DNA of 64,000 nt. It comes from Chalciporus piperatus. Lineage: Eukaryota; Basidiomycota; Agaricomycetes; Boletales; Boletaceae. The DNA is taken from NCBI GenBank assembly GCA_038093975.1, contig JBBPTG010000006.1, forward strand, positions 124,001-188,000. Direction: 5' to 3'. Below are positions 46,596 to 57,616 of the stretch, piece by piece (positions within the stretch are counted from its first letter, which is position 1; each line of letters begins with the position of its first letter). Made by a program: the position numbers and the translations under genes. Below the pieces are notes generated by a model. It was not told the DNA's origin, made no database searches, and saw only the letters and a list, made by a program, of their open reading frames with translations.

Positions 46596-48414
46596 ATGGA
46601 CAAAGAACGCAGACCCGCGGCATCATCGGGCCCGAACTACTCTTATTCTTCTTCCACGGCTCACCTCGATGAGGCTCCTCATTCCGGTCACCACGACATT
46701 TCTGAGTCAGCCTTATCATTAACTTCTCCTCAGCAATCTTCCACCTCAGTTCCAAATCCATCTGAGCCGGCTTCGTACGGTACAACTTCCCTACCGCGTC
46801 ATTCCGGCACTCTTTCTCCCTCTGAACCCTGTTCTCGACCTAGCACGGGAACGGAACCCTCCACTCGTAACCTCTCTTCTTCTCCGAGTTCCACAGTGCA
46901 GATTCGTCCTACATTATCATTTCCCCACCCATATAGTGCACCTCATAATCAGGATCATTTTGCATCATCGGAAACTTCCTATCCTCCGAATATGGATCGT
47001 TACTCAATTGCGAACCTTGCAGACCGCTATTTACGGGGAAACGATAAATACTCCCATAATCAGCATCCCCTCCTAGACCAACGCCGCATGTCCGCACCAG
47101 CCTTGTATGGTAGCTCTGCAAGCGGTTACACCACCAATCCCGCAGCCGATCTCTCTAGCGCCCGATATCAACAGCTCCACCACGAGTACTCGTACGTATC
47201 ACCGCGATCATACCGGACAGACTCCCCTTCCTTGCCTCGCCCTTTGAACATCAGACCCATCAACGATCCTTTGTCCGGATCGTCTTGGAGAGAAGAGCAA
47301 CAGCCACCGTTACCCTCTTTCGACTTTGTCGAACTGGAAGAACCATTGTCTCCCTTCAATCCCACATTTTCTGGAGGAGAGAGCTCACCGAACATGGGGA
47401 TGTCCGGAATGATGTACGGGTCACTCCATGAGGAATATGGCCCATCACCTCCAGGCACGGGGACATCCACCTCATCCATCGCGCCTACCACGCGCGGTCC
47501 TGGTTCACCGTCGAATAGCAAACAATACTCCTTCGTCTCATTGCCAGGCAATGCCGTAAAGAAGCGACCACGACGGCGCTATGACGAGATCGAACGCTTG
47601 TATCAATGCTCTTGGCCGGACTGTACGAAAGCATACGGTACCCTAAACCACCTTAACGCGCATGTCACGATGCAAAAGCATGGCTCAAAGCGCAGTCCAA
47701 ATGGTGAGCTCAACTCCCGCCACAACCGTCTGTTTTTATACGATCTAGCGACGTCTCCGTTCATTGTCCCACCTTTCTTTGACATTCTCCTCCCTCTCGA
47801 TGACTCGATGACTCGATGCTGACGACCCTTCAGAATTCAAAGAGCTTCGTAAACAATGGCGCAAAACGAAGAAGGAAGAGACAGAATCCAGGGCACTTGA
47901 CGCAATGCGACATGGGTCCCACCAACATCCCCCTCAACACCATTTCTCGCGCGGGTCGATGTCTGAAGCGGAGTATCAACCACACTATACACGCTCTCAC
48001 CTTGATCTTTCTCATCCTCATGAACGTTACATCCCTTCCCTGGATGAATACACCCGCCGGTCGCAACGACCGAGTGGATTTGTCCTGCCGCAAATGCAAA
48101 ACAGTGGGGTGGCATATTCCTCCCCTCATCCTCCCGGCGTTAATACCTCGACAATTTCTATGAATCGCCTACCAGCTAATAGCACCCTTTTAACACCACT
48201 TCCCGGCTACGAACCTCCTTCCATGAGTGGTGTCCCAGACATCGACCCGTATTCATCGTACGACTTATATAATAGCGATAGCCGTCCAGGAACTGGCCAT
48301 GGCAGCGTTGGAAGCTACGACGACAGAAGACGGTCGTCGATATACGGAGAAGACGGGCGACCACGCTCCAGCCACTACAACTTGGGTAGTGGTCATAATC
48401 CTGATCGCTCATAG
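46596..48414 (+). CDS. C2H2 zinc-finger transcription factor, fungal Sdd4/YPR022C-like
   Basis: There are two exons, 46596-47703 and 47834-48414, and 562 residues. The long N-terminal half is Ser/Pro/Tyr-rich and disordered, like an activation region. A basic stretch (KKRPRRRYDEIERLYQCSWP, near 47560) leads into the zinc finger: C-SWPD-C, then GTLNHLNAHVTMQKH with the two His. The finger is followed, across the intron, by EFKELRKQWRKTKKEE. This basic-finger-basic layout, with the LNHLNAHV core and SLPG...KKRPRRR upstream, matches a widespread fungal regulator related to yeast YPR022C. Only one finger is evident. The C-terminus is Ser/Tyr/Pro-rich and ends GHNPDRS. Failure to splice the intron would truncate the protein just after the finger. 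Confidence 0.85.
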
Positions 48415-51400
48415 CGATAATCCCATTTCTTGTTTTCGTATTCATGACCCGTTGCTGAACACTTTTTTGACGCATCAGTCTCTCATCCTGTTGCAACTTG
48501 ATGAAAAAACCTTTGCTTTCACCTCTGGGTATTACAAGCTTGGGTAACAGGCCCAACGCTCCATACCTGACCCATCTAGTATTCTACGACACGCTAGGTA
48601 GTTCGTTTTTCTTACGTGGATATATTTTATTACCCTTATGACTCTTGAAGGCATCCTGGTTGAACACATTTCTATTAATTATGGAGTTCCATGTAAGCAG
48701 AGATTTTTTCACAACGTACGGACGCAAGTTGTATAATCAAATAATTTCAAGTCTCCAGTTGACCAGTTTTTCTTTGGATCGAATCCAGACTGCGTGCAAG
48801 ATCTCTTTGAAACGCCATGACACATGCACATCTCGACGCGTTGCCAACGAGCCCGAGACCATCAGGCTGTTCTCATCTCAAAGTTTGCTGTAGCTAGGGC
48901 CCGGGTCCGCACAGCAATCGCGATTAGAGATAACCAACGATCTGGGGGGCTTCTCCGGCCTCGTCGCGATCACAATGGTGTCTCCACCCCTCTGCGGCGT
49001 ATCTCTCAGCAGAGACACTGCTCTCCTGCCAGTGATTTAATGTGGGTAGGTGACCAGCAGCTGTGTGTCTTCATATCGGATGTTTTACCGGTAAAGTTTT
49101 GCAGCAGGGTGGAGCTACCTCCATGAGGCTTGAAAGTTTGTTCCGATGAGGTGCTTGTCGTCCCCTTCCATGGAACCCTGGAGGTGGGGGAAGCGTACTG
49201 TCCTCACCCCCAGAAGGGAGACCCAGCTAGTGGCGCTGCCGGCACATCTTTCACAACTTAGTAAGACTATGGCTGGCCTGGGGCTGGGTCCCGCGCTAGC
49301 GCCGGTAGACTCGATGGAAAGTTCAGTCGATCAGCCGTTCCCGCCGAGAAGCCCTCGAAGCTCAACACCCACAAAACCCTGAGACTGTGCAATTTCTCAG
49401 CTCGATTATCAGGCGAATTTTCGAAGTGTACGTGATTACATGTATAGATGGGGCTCGAGCTTACACATTACAAAAGTGTTCTGCGCCGGATTGCCCAGCC
49501 TGCATGCGCAGTCAATCGATTTCAGATCGCAGCTTTTCTGTCGAGTTGGACACCGCCTGTGTTCGCATTCGGATTGGTCCGCTGCTGGAGCCTGGACTCT
49601 GGAGGCCTGTGGATTAAGCAAATGACAGTGAGCATCATTTTATCACCTGATAATAGATGTCGCGCGGGATCATAATTGTCGAGACAGCTCCCCCAATGTC
49701 GATCTGTACTCGGCTCCCATTCCATTATGTCGTACGCGAAGCATACTCTCGACTCGAATAGATCAAGTTCTGATGAGTTAAATAAATCCCACATGACACC
49801 CCTAGTTTCACTAAAGCCGAATAGCGTCGAAAATTCTCGAACGGCAATTTAGTAGTTATCCAGCGAGGATGACTAGCTGGCTTGCTAAAGTTGAAACACC
49901 CGACGTCAAATTTGGATCACGATTCCCCACATTCTTACGGCAAGTACAAGAGGTTTCACGTTTTGGACTGCAGCACTGGAGAGTTTGCATGTACGGTTTG
50001 CTTCTCCATCGGGTGTGAGAAATGGACGTCCGAAGGGGTAAAGATACTTAGTGAATCCGAAGACGGTGTGAGTAGCTGGACGAGATTATGACATCTTGCG
50101 GAGGATGCAGTACACTGCTGCCGAACTACTTGATCTCGGAGTGACGCGAGGGTTATTGAAAGGTTTCCGTTCGTCCCAAAAAAGGATATGACATCGAAGC
50201 AGAGTCGTCATCATTGACAATAAAACAAAACGACTTCTCGACTTCCTTGTTCCGGGGAGGGGACTTGCAATTTCGAAAGGAAGTCATCGTGGGAACCAAG
50301 TGGGAAGGAAGGAAGATTTAGAGCGAGACTTTGTATCAAGTGCGCTGGACACGAGGTTCGACACACCCCGTACACGTGTGGGGGAGGGACGTCATTCGGT
50401 CCAGGCCGACCAGTGGTTTCCTTATCCACGCTCTACAGTGCTGGAGGGACATGAGTGTTATCGAAGCGAGCAACGAGGTTTTGAGTTTGGACCGGGGTAT
50501 CTCTTTACATGATTGTATGCGATTCTAATATTACCCGCATATCATGACCGAAAGTTTGCCTGGACTGTTCGGATGCAATTGGAGGCAATTGGAGGCGACG
50601 CGTATCTGTACTCATCTGAGTCATGTCATACACTGGCAGCACGGATCAATTGTCTAGCAGTGTCAAGCCCATGTATGGAGACTTGTGTGGGTGACTTTGA
50701 CAGAGGCAGCAAAAGCACCGAGACTGGGAAACTTCGAAACTTGGTGCATAAGGTGGAGTAGACTCGGAGCAAGTAAGTAGGCAGATAAAGTGGCCATGGC
50801 CTCATGATGAGCACGCGGAAGGTGGCGGGCCGGTGTCAAGCATACAGTGTACACTCAGATCTTACAGCCTGCCATTGGCATGCTTCTGAACATGTGAGTC
50901 AGCGAAATTTTCTGCAAGGGATCACGACACGTACGATACTCTGTTCTTCGACTTGGGCTGAATATCATTCAAGAGTAATCATACCAAAATCAGGCTGGTC
51001 AGTGTAATTAGTAATTACCCATCACCGTTTACGGTGCAATATCCTACCTTGACGTCATAAGTAGGTCAAGTCCTCGACACCACAGATGGGCTCTGGATGA
51101 ATGTCGAGTCCAAGCCTTTATCGACTCAGATTTGCGTATGGGCAGCGCGGCGCGCAGTTACGATCGGAAGCGAAGCTTGTGAGTTAGAATTCTGCTTTTA
51201 CACATACCATGAGTTCAATCTCTTCGAAATCGTTGTTTGTAAATTGCAGCGCTTGATGGATATCTTCATTCGCTCACTGCTCCAAGTTAGTCTCCCATAG
51301 GCAGACCCAACAGTCGGATGAAGACAGTCGTTCACCCTTCACTAGGGCTCCAAGTAGGAGTACTGTCGACAGATGATCGATTGATCGATGATCAACAGAG

Positions 51401-51499
51401 TGGCTATGCTGATATGGCCCGATCAAGATGAACCGCTCTCGCTGCGCACGGCTTGGGTTTCTATCTTGCTCCTGCTTGCCTACCACTGTTTCTAAAGTC
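48415..51499. other. Gene-poor region, about 3.1 kb
   Basis: Only short, overlapping open frames without motifs occur. A short direct repeat (CAATTGGAGG twice, near 50577-50597) and a self-complementary GATC-rich stretch near 51374-51395 are the only structures noted. The right end should carry the promoter of the F-box gene. No tRNA or transposon signature was recognised. Confidence 0.4.
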
Positions 51500-53629
51500 A
51501 TGTTGAAGCTCGAAGATATCCCGATAGAAATATTGCTAGACCACCTGTTACCCATCCTCCCGATCCCAGACCTTCTCCGACTTGGATCCACTAATCGCGT
51601 CTTTTCCACTCTCTGCAATGACGACACGTTCTGGAAAAGAAAGATACAAGAGGACTTCAATTTCTCAGACGAAGCCACCGCTCGCTCTACTGGCTGGAAA
51701 TTCATTTATCGCGGTTTGAGCCGTCCGCGGTCATTCGTGTGGGGGTGAGGGCATACTCCGCTCCCTTCCATTCTGTCCGCTGATCCTGTCATTGCTCAAC
51801 AAGGGAATCCTCCGATGGGAGGCTGGGTAGGAGGCGATTCCCTCCTTCCAACGTCCGAGATGTACCCTTTCCAGTAGAGCTTTCCTTTGGTAGCGCCCGC
51901 ATCGTGCATCTGGCCGCAGCGGGAATGTATGTTCATTAGAATTGAATTAGAGAACATGTTTGACACTTCCTTTCCAGGTCCTTCTTCGCTCTCGATTCCA
52001 AGGGAAATCTTTATGCTTGGGGTACACTTATGTTCTTCCCTCATCGACTTTGGCTTGCCTAACAACGCTTCTTACTACAAGGCACATTAGGTGGACCCCA
52101 ATTTGCACTACAAACGGACGGCTTCTCTGCTCCAGGGAAGACTGCCCGCACGCCGATGAGATTGGATCTGCCCGATGCAATACGTTCCATCAGGCAAGCA
52201 ACTTCCCGTTTTGAACTTGTACTGTCCTCACACCCCACGTCGACAGCTGTGGGAGGCTACATGCTACAGCCTTGGACGAAAAGTTGCACATCTGGAATTT
52301 CCTGAGTTTTGGACGCCCATTCCGGCTGGTGTCTTCTTTCCTGGATGGCACCTCCGTATTTTCGACTCCAATACAGGTAGAGTCTGGGTGGGGTTTTTCC
52401 TCTGCTCTGACCAAAGGTGGAGATGTCTTTGTCTGGTGGCCGTTTAGTGGCGAGATGAAGCAATTAATCGACGCCCGCAACATCGTCATGGATCAAGAGG
52501 GGCTTCGAGCGAACGAAATCCAACCCGGAGTAATCACATGTGCTCGTTGGGAACTTCCCAAGGATCCCTACAAACTTCCTGAATTGCCACGATTGCCGAA
52601 GTTAGTGTCTAGCGCTGATGATGCGGACGTCCACCTGGTTAAGATTGTTGCACTGGACAACTATCTCATCGGCTTGACTAACCATGGCCATGTTCTCAAG
52701 ATATCAGTTCCAGCCAGCGACCTCGCAAGACGAGAGGGATGGGTATATGTGTGTTGATTTTGTTGTTCATTTCCCCATCGGTTCTGATCGATGTTGCTTA
52801 GCTACCTCACTTCTCGGAGTCAGAGAAAATCAGACAACATGTCACAGTTGCTGCTCCACACCTGACGTCCGAGTCTCTTCGGGACATACGCATTACTCAT
52901 GTAAGCGAAGCCTTTGCAAGGAGACCGGGTATTAACTAGATGAGATTACAGGTGTCGGCACAGTTCCAAACGTTTGTTGCATATTCCACAGGCTCGTCGT
53001 CTGTGGTGCTTATGGGATCCCATGAAAACGATGAAAACAAGGAACCTCGCGTCTTGCCAGCTCTGCAGAACATCAACGTCATATCTGTCGTCCTCGGTGA
53101 CTACCATTTTGGCGCGTTGACGTCCACAGGAAAGCTCTTCACTTGGGGAGATTACTCGAAAGGTGCCCTCGGCCTCGGCGATCCTACAATGATTGAACTT
53201 GGTCAACCGGGGGGTTACAAGACCAAGCGGCAACTGCAACGTGCTATGGAACCGAGGGGCCCTCCCCCTCCATCTGTCACAGAGCCCACCGAAGTCAGGT
53301 TCGACCACGGCGAAACGCGGAGAAGAAAAAGATTCTGCTTTGCCGCAGCTTCTGCGGGATGGCATATGGGAGCCTTGGTAATAGATCTTGAGGTAAGTAT
53401 CAGCTTCTCCCGCGGGACAGCGAAGTTTTCTGACCAAAGACTCTCGTGATCTATGTATATCAAGCCGGATGACCCAGATAATGATGGCGAAGCGGATTCT
53501 CTACCCATGCCCGGGCAATTCCCTTCTGCTCCCGGACCTTCCCAGCCTAGTCACTCCGCTGACACTCCTCGTGGGGGGTCCGTATTTCGTATTGGTTTTG
53601 CTGGCAGAGGGGCAACTCGAGGACATTGA
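51500..53629 (+). CDS. F-box protein with RCC1-like repeats (Saf1-like)
   Basis: The start at 51500 gives MLKLEDIPIEILLDHLLPIL followed by IPDLLRLGSTNRVFSTLCND and WKRKIQEDF, a clear F-box that should bind Skp1 in an SCF ubiquitin ligase. After an intron, RCC1/beta-propeller repeats follow: ARIVHLAAAGMSFFALDSKG, LYAWGTLGGPQFAL, SSALTKGGDVFVWWPFSGEM and ALTSTGKLFTWGDYSKGALG. The last blades include CFAAASAGWHMGALVIDLE. The C-terminus is Pro/Ser-rich and ends FAGRGATRGH with TGA at 53627-53629. Yeast Saf1 has the same F-box plus RCC1 architecture and targets proteins for degradation in quiescence; the substrate here is unknown. An upstream in-frame start at 51428 exists but gives a Cys-rich extension that does not look like the family. 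Confidence 0.85.
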
Positions 53630-53984
53630 GGACTTTTTCAGCTCTTTTCCGGATCGGTGTAAGAACAGAGTGCGAGCAGCGGATTTATTTTTCAAATCTG
53701 TTATCAACGTTGATACGATCACTCCGAGTCGTCCCTGGGAAGGTTCTAGTTGAAAGCTTCTAAGAATCATATCCAAATGACCATACATCTCGTCAGAGCT
53801 TTCTTGAACGAGCTTCGAGCTTTGTCACGCGACTGTCCGCAGAAAATTTGTGCCGACGGTATTCCGCGCCCAGGACACGGATAAACATAGCCATCATGTG
53901 TCCGAGATTCTGAAAGGTTTGAGGAGCTGTATATAAGCTGAGACCTGCCTCCCACCCCGCAGACAGATCTCCAGAGCATTCACG
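53630..53984. other. Intergenic region, F-box gene to glutathione transferase
   Basis: This holds the 3' end of the F-box gene and the promoter of the next gene, including a TATA box at 53930-53936. Nothing else was seen. Confidence 0.45.
53930..53936 (+). promoter_or_regulatory. TATA box (TATATAA)
   Basis: A TATATAA heptamer lies 55 nt upstream of the GST start codon, suggesting a strong, short-leader promoter as expected for an inducible stress gene. Confidence 0.55.
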
Positions 53985-54774
53985 ATGGCTTTACCAATCA
54001 TCTTCTACGATATCCCCAGCAAGCTGCCTATCAATGCGTGGTCGCCGAACACCTGGAAGACAAGGTGGGTCGTGCCGCCGATGTTCGGGCGGTCCCAAGG
54101 CTGATCGCAACCGCAGATACGCATTGAACATCAAGGGCGTCCCGTACAAGACCGAATGGGTCGAGTACCCAGACATTGAGGCCCTTGCCATAAAGATCCG
54201 TGCACCCCCCACTGGCACCAACGATGGCAAACCCGCATACACCCTCCCCATCATCAATGACCCCAACACCGGAAAAGTCATCTCCGACTCTTTCCTGATC
54301 GCCGAGTATCTCGATGACACTTACCCTGACGGTCCCTCGCTCTTCCCTCCGGGCACGAAGCCGCTCATCCAGGCTTGGGAGGCCGGCGTCGTCGGTGGTT
54401 TGGGTGGCATCTTGTTGTTGCAACTCGCCGTCACCTGTGGCATCCTGAATGCCCCTAGCGAGAAGTACTTCAGAACTACCAGGGAGGCCAAGTTTGGCAT
54501 GAAGATTGAGGAGTTCTCGCCCGAGGGCAGTGACAAGCGCAAGGCTGATTTGGCCAAGGGCAAGGAGGGACTCGCTGCAGTCGATGGTTGGTTGGCGATT
54601 AGTGGTGGGAAGTATGTGATGGGAAACACCGTCTCGTACGCAGATGGTATCCTCGCCGGATGGCTCACCTGGGTTAAGATCACTGGTGATATCTGGGGAG
54701 AGGTCTCGACCTGGCACAATGGGCGATGGGAAACCTACCTGGCGGACGTCGAAAGCTACGCCAAGATTAACTGA
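53985..54774 (+). CDS. Glutathione S-transferase, basidiomycete GSTFuA (fungal etherase-like) class
   Basis: There are two exons, 53985-54064 and 54117-54774, and 245 residues, starting MALPIIFYDIPSKLPINAWS. The N-terminal thioredoxin fold has SPNTWKTRYALNIKGVPYKT, with the Ser of SPNTW as the likely glutathione-activating residue, and the glutathione-binding DSFLIAEYLDDTYP segment. The C-terminal helical domain contains KYVMGNTVSYADGILAGWLT. This pattern defines GSTFuA, a class expanded in wood- and litter-decaying basidiomycetes and related to bacterial LigE-type beta-etherases. Characterised members bind plant phenolics and detoxify aromatics. A role in handling wood-derived compounds is inferred from the class only. 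Confidence 0.9.
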
Positions 54775-55049
54775 GTAGTTGTAGGATTGCCTCTTGGAAG
54801 TTAAATATCGTCGATATGTATGTATCAATATGTATTCAATGACAAACTTTATTGGACGGACGACCCTTCAGAAGCCTGACATATGGAAGACTTGAGACAT
54901 TGAGGATCGAAGTTGGGCGTCACTGAGGGGTTGTTGTGCGACGAGTCAAATTACACAACACAAAACGATAAGTACGGACAGACGGAAGCACACAATTGCA
55001 CAATTGCATCAAGCGATTAGCGGACGCGAGAAATGGAAAAAAAATAGAA

Positions 55050-55130
55050 GGGCCTGGCCGGGAATTGAACCCGGGACCTCCTCGATTCAGGTGACCCTAA
55101 CAAGGAATCATACTACTAGACCACCAGGCC
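55050..55130 (-). tRNA. tRNA-Pro(AGG) with 9-nt intron
   Basis: Read on the minus strand, the cloverleaf is nearly identical to tRNA-Pro(CGG) at 28947-29047: same acceptor stem, D arm and T arm. The anticodon loop reads TT-AGG-G, then a 9-nt intron, then T and the 3' stem CGAGG. The 5' anticodon stem is CCTTG, so one pair is a T-G wobble where the other gene has C-G. The AGG anticodon (read as IGG after deamination) decodes CCU, CCC and CCA. The mature length is 72 nt. Confidence 0.93.
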
Positions 55131-55271
55131 GATATGTCAGTAGCGTAAGCTAGACGTCACAATGCGCTAATCCCAAACAAGCCCAAAAAAGTCCAAACGA
55201 CGGTAATTGTGCAAGAAGGTATTGCGGAAAGACTGTACAAGATTTCAACGGATACAAACGTTTCATTGTCC

Positions 55272-57362
55272 CTACTTGAACCGAAATATATTCCGCAACG
55301 GAGTCGAAATGCGATGTTTCGTCGGAGTCCCCTCGATCCCTCTTCGCACGTCGGTCGCAGTGACAAGGGACCCATTCTGCTTCCCTTGGGCGAGCTCGTT
55401 CGCGATCGGGCTGTCGTGATCTTTGACGTGTGTAATTCGACAGGGTCGGTCGACCGAGGATGGCGTTGGGGTCGATTTCAATGGTAAGGCGAAGGGAGGT
55501 TCTGGCGGCCGCAAAGACGAAACATCTCCACCCGACTTAACCCGTCTGGGTGTCAGCCGAGGCCTAGCTGTGGGTTTCTTCTCCGACGCGTGCTTCTCAG
55601 ACCCTGGCGATGTTGGGTCGATGTCCCTCTTCTTGGCTAGACCCTTTGGCGCGTTCAATTCGCTGGGCGTCGGAGTACACGGTCTCTGGGGTGAGATAAT
55701 CGTAGTCTGGCGAAGGGGCGAAAAAGGTTTCAATACAGGTTCTGAAGCGGGAGGGGCGGTAGACGACGGGCGGTTCCGAGGTTCTTTGACGACCATGTCC
55801 TCGAAGCGAACACTCTTGGCCTTCTTCAAGATACCTTTTACGTGTGGAGGTGTGGATGGGTTGACGAGAACTGGACGGGGTGGCAATGGGGCACTGGGAG
55901 GGCCACCAGAGGCGGCGGGGGGCGACTGTGGCGTGGGCGTCGACAAGCGACGATAAGGCTCAAGCTTAAGACGTGGGTCCTTCACGGGTGTGGAAAAGTC
56001 GCGTGGAAGGAATATACTAGTATCTGCAATGATGTCCCGACGAACATGAGCGAATTCATCGAGCGATCCCTGGAGGGTTCTCTCGAAGCTGTTAAGTCCT
56101 GAGGGGGGCGTCCATTCGTCGGCGCCCAACGAAACGGAAGTCGTCTCTGACTCTGGCCACCGTCCGTTGTCTTCACTCTGTTCCCGAACGAAGATTGACG
56201 GTGAATTCCCAAGCGCCGCGCTTTTGGACTTGAGGTCTGAGAGCATATCCCGATGGGTTGTGATGGACGGAGTAACGAGGCGGACGTCAAACTGAGGCGA
56301 CCAAACACTTGGGGAGCCGCGAAAAGCTGTCGGGATATCCGGATATTCCAAATCCTCGATAAGAGTCCCTTTCAACTTCAAATCGTTTAGTGTCTTTCCC
56401 CGACGAGCAGCTAAGGGTGCAGAGAAAGATGCGATGGGCTTGGCTCGTGTCGTTCCATTTGGCGTGACAGAAGGGGGCGAGGTGCGTGGTAGAGGTAGAG
56501 GTAGTGGTAGTGGCGTGCTCGCGATACGATGTCGGGAAGCCTGCGAGAGAGCGGTGCCAGCTTTCTTCATCTCCCTACGGGGGAGTTTCGTGACCAAGTC
56601 CGCACGTTTCGCAAGGATGGGTGATGTCAAAGTGTGGGATCCCGTTCGCCCATCGGTTGGGGAAGATACCTTCCGTTTGCGCGAATCTCGCGGACTACTC
56701 GAAGCATCGCCTCGTAGAACCTGCATTTCGTTTGCTTCGCTGTGCCCCGGGCCTCCCCGGATGTATCGTTGTCGCTCAGCGGAAGACTTGATCAATTCGG
56801 TAGGAAAAATGGAGCCTTCTGAGATCCATTTCTTCTCTGGAGAGGGCGTGTCGGATGCCCATGGAACATGTTTCGGGGGATTATCAAACGTCAAGGTGTC
56901 CTTGGATAGCGAATATAGCGAGTAAGCATCCAGACAATGGAATGTGACCATATCACTCACAACCCACTTCTGCACGTACAGTTGCTCCATGACCATCAGT
57001 TTCATCCGAGGTATCGTCGGAGCAGTCAGGAGAGAACCATCTCGCTCGTCTGTGTAGAAGTCGCCTAACTCAAAAACATCTGGGCGGAGAGGGAAGGGGA
57101 GTTGTGCACGATGAGAGTTAACAATGAAAAGTGGGGGCCGGTGTCCATCAGGGAAGGGGGGCGCGTCTTGAAAGTAACCTGGGGCAAAAAACAGAACATC
57201 GTTGATATCGTCGAACTTGAAATCCTCTGTGAGCAGAGGCGAGAGGATAGCTTGGCCAAGGACATCTCTAATATCGAGGGTAGCTGATGGAGACAGGTCG
57301 TGTGGAAGAGAGCCGTCCAGCGAGTCGATACGTATACGTGGAAGCGAGTGACGAGACGGCAT
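55272..57362 (-). CDS. Uncharacterised basidiomycete protein with disordered Pro/Ser-rich region and RVxF motif
   Basis: This is a single uninterrupted frame of 696 codons, unusual beside its intron-rich neighbours. The start is a genuine ATG (MPSRHSLPRIRIDSLDGSLP). The first 180 residues look folded: DVLGQAILSPLLTEDFKFDD, INDVLFFAPGYFQDAPPFPD and MVMEQLYVQKWVVSDMVTFH. The rest is basic, Pro/Ser/Thr-rich and disordered. Within it, GILKKAKSVRFEDMVVKEP contains KSVRF, a match to the protein phosphatase 1 docking motif RVxF flanked by basic and acidic residues as in known docking sites. The protein ends STPLRNIFRFK. I do not recognise a family and assign no enzymatic function. The gene lies upstream of a tRNA-Pro and is followed on the same strand by that tRNA. 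Confidence 0.8.
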   Translation of the reverse strand: MPSRHSLPRIRIDSLDGSLPHDLSPSATLDIRDVLGQAILSPLLTEDFKFDDINDVLFFAPGYFQDAPPFPDGHRPPLFIVNSHRAQLPFPLRPDVFELGDFYTDERDGSLLTAPTIPRMKLMVMEQLYVQKWVVSDMVTFHCLDAYSLYSLSKDTLTFDNPPKHVPWASDTPSPEKKWISEGSIFPTELIKSSAERQRYIRGGPGHSEANEMQVLRGDASSSPRDSRKRKVSSPTDGRTGSHTLTSPILAKRADLVTKLPRREMKKAGTALSQASRHRIASTPLPLPLPLPRTSPPSVTPNGTTRAKPIASFSAPLAARRGKTLNDLKLKGTLIEDLEYPDIPTAFRGSPSVWSPQFDVRLVTPSITTHRDMLSDLKSKSAALGNSPSIFVREQSEDNGRWPESETTSVSLGADEWTPPSGLNSFERTLQGSLDEFAHVRRDIIADTSIFLPRDFSTPVKDPRLKLEPYRRLSTPTPQSPPAASGGPPSAPLPPRPVLVNPSTPPHVKGILKKAKSVRFEDMVVKEPRNRPSSTAPPASEPVLKPFSPLRQTTIISPQRPCTPTPSELNAPKGLAKKRDIDPTSPGSEKHASEKKPTARPRLTPRRVKSGGDVSSLRPPEPPFALPLKSTPTPSSVDRPCRITHVKDHDSPIANELAQGKQNGSLVTATDVRRGIEGTPTKHRISTPLRNIFRFK

Positions 57363-57616
57363 GACGGGTCAAAGCAGGAGAGACAGGATGAAGCCGTGGC
57401 TGACGAAACCAAGAGTTGAATAATGGAGGAAAGGTGGCTGACGGCGCAGACGGGGAGGTTGACTGACTCTTTCATAGATGGACCTCGAACCCAAAACTGT
57501 GGTTGCTGTGCCATTTGTACGCAAGATTTCTGAGTATCCTAGTAAAGACTACGAGCCGTACAGATTCGAGTCAAAGAGGCGAAGAAGAAGCCAAATGCAT
57601 ATGCAACATACAATTT

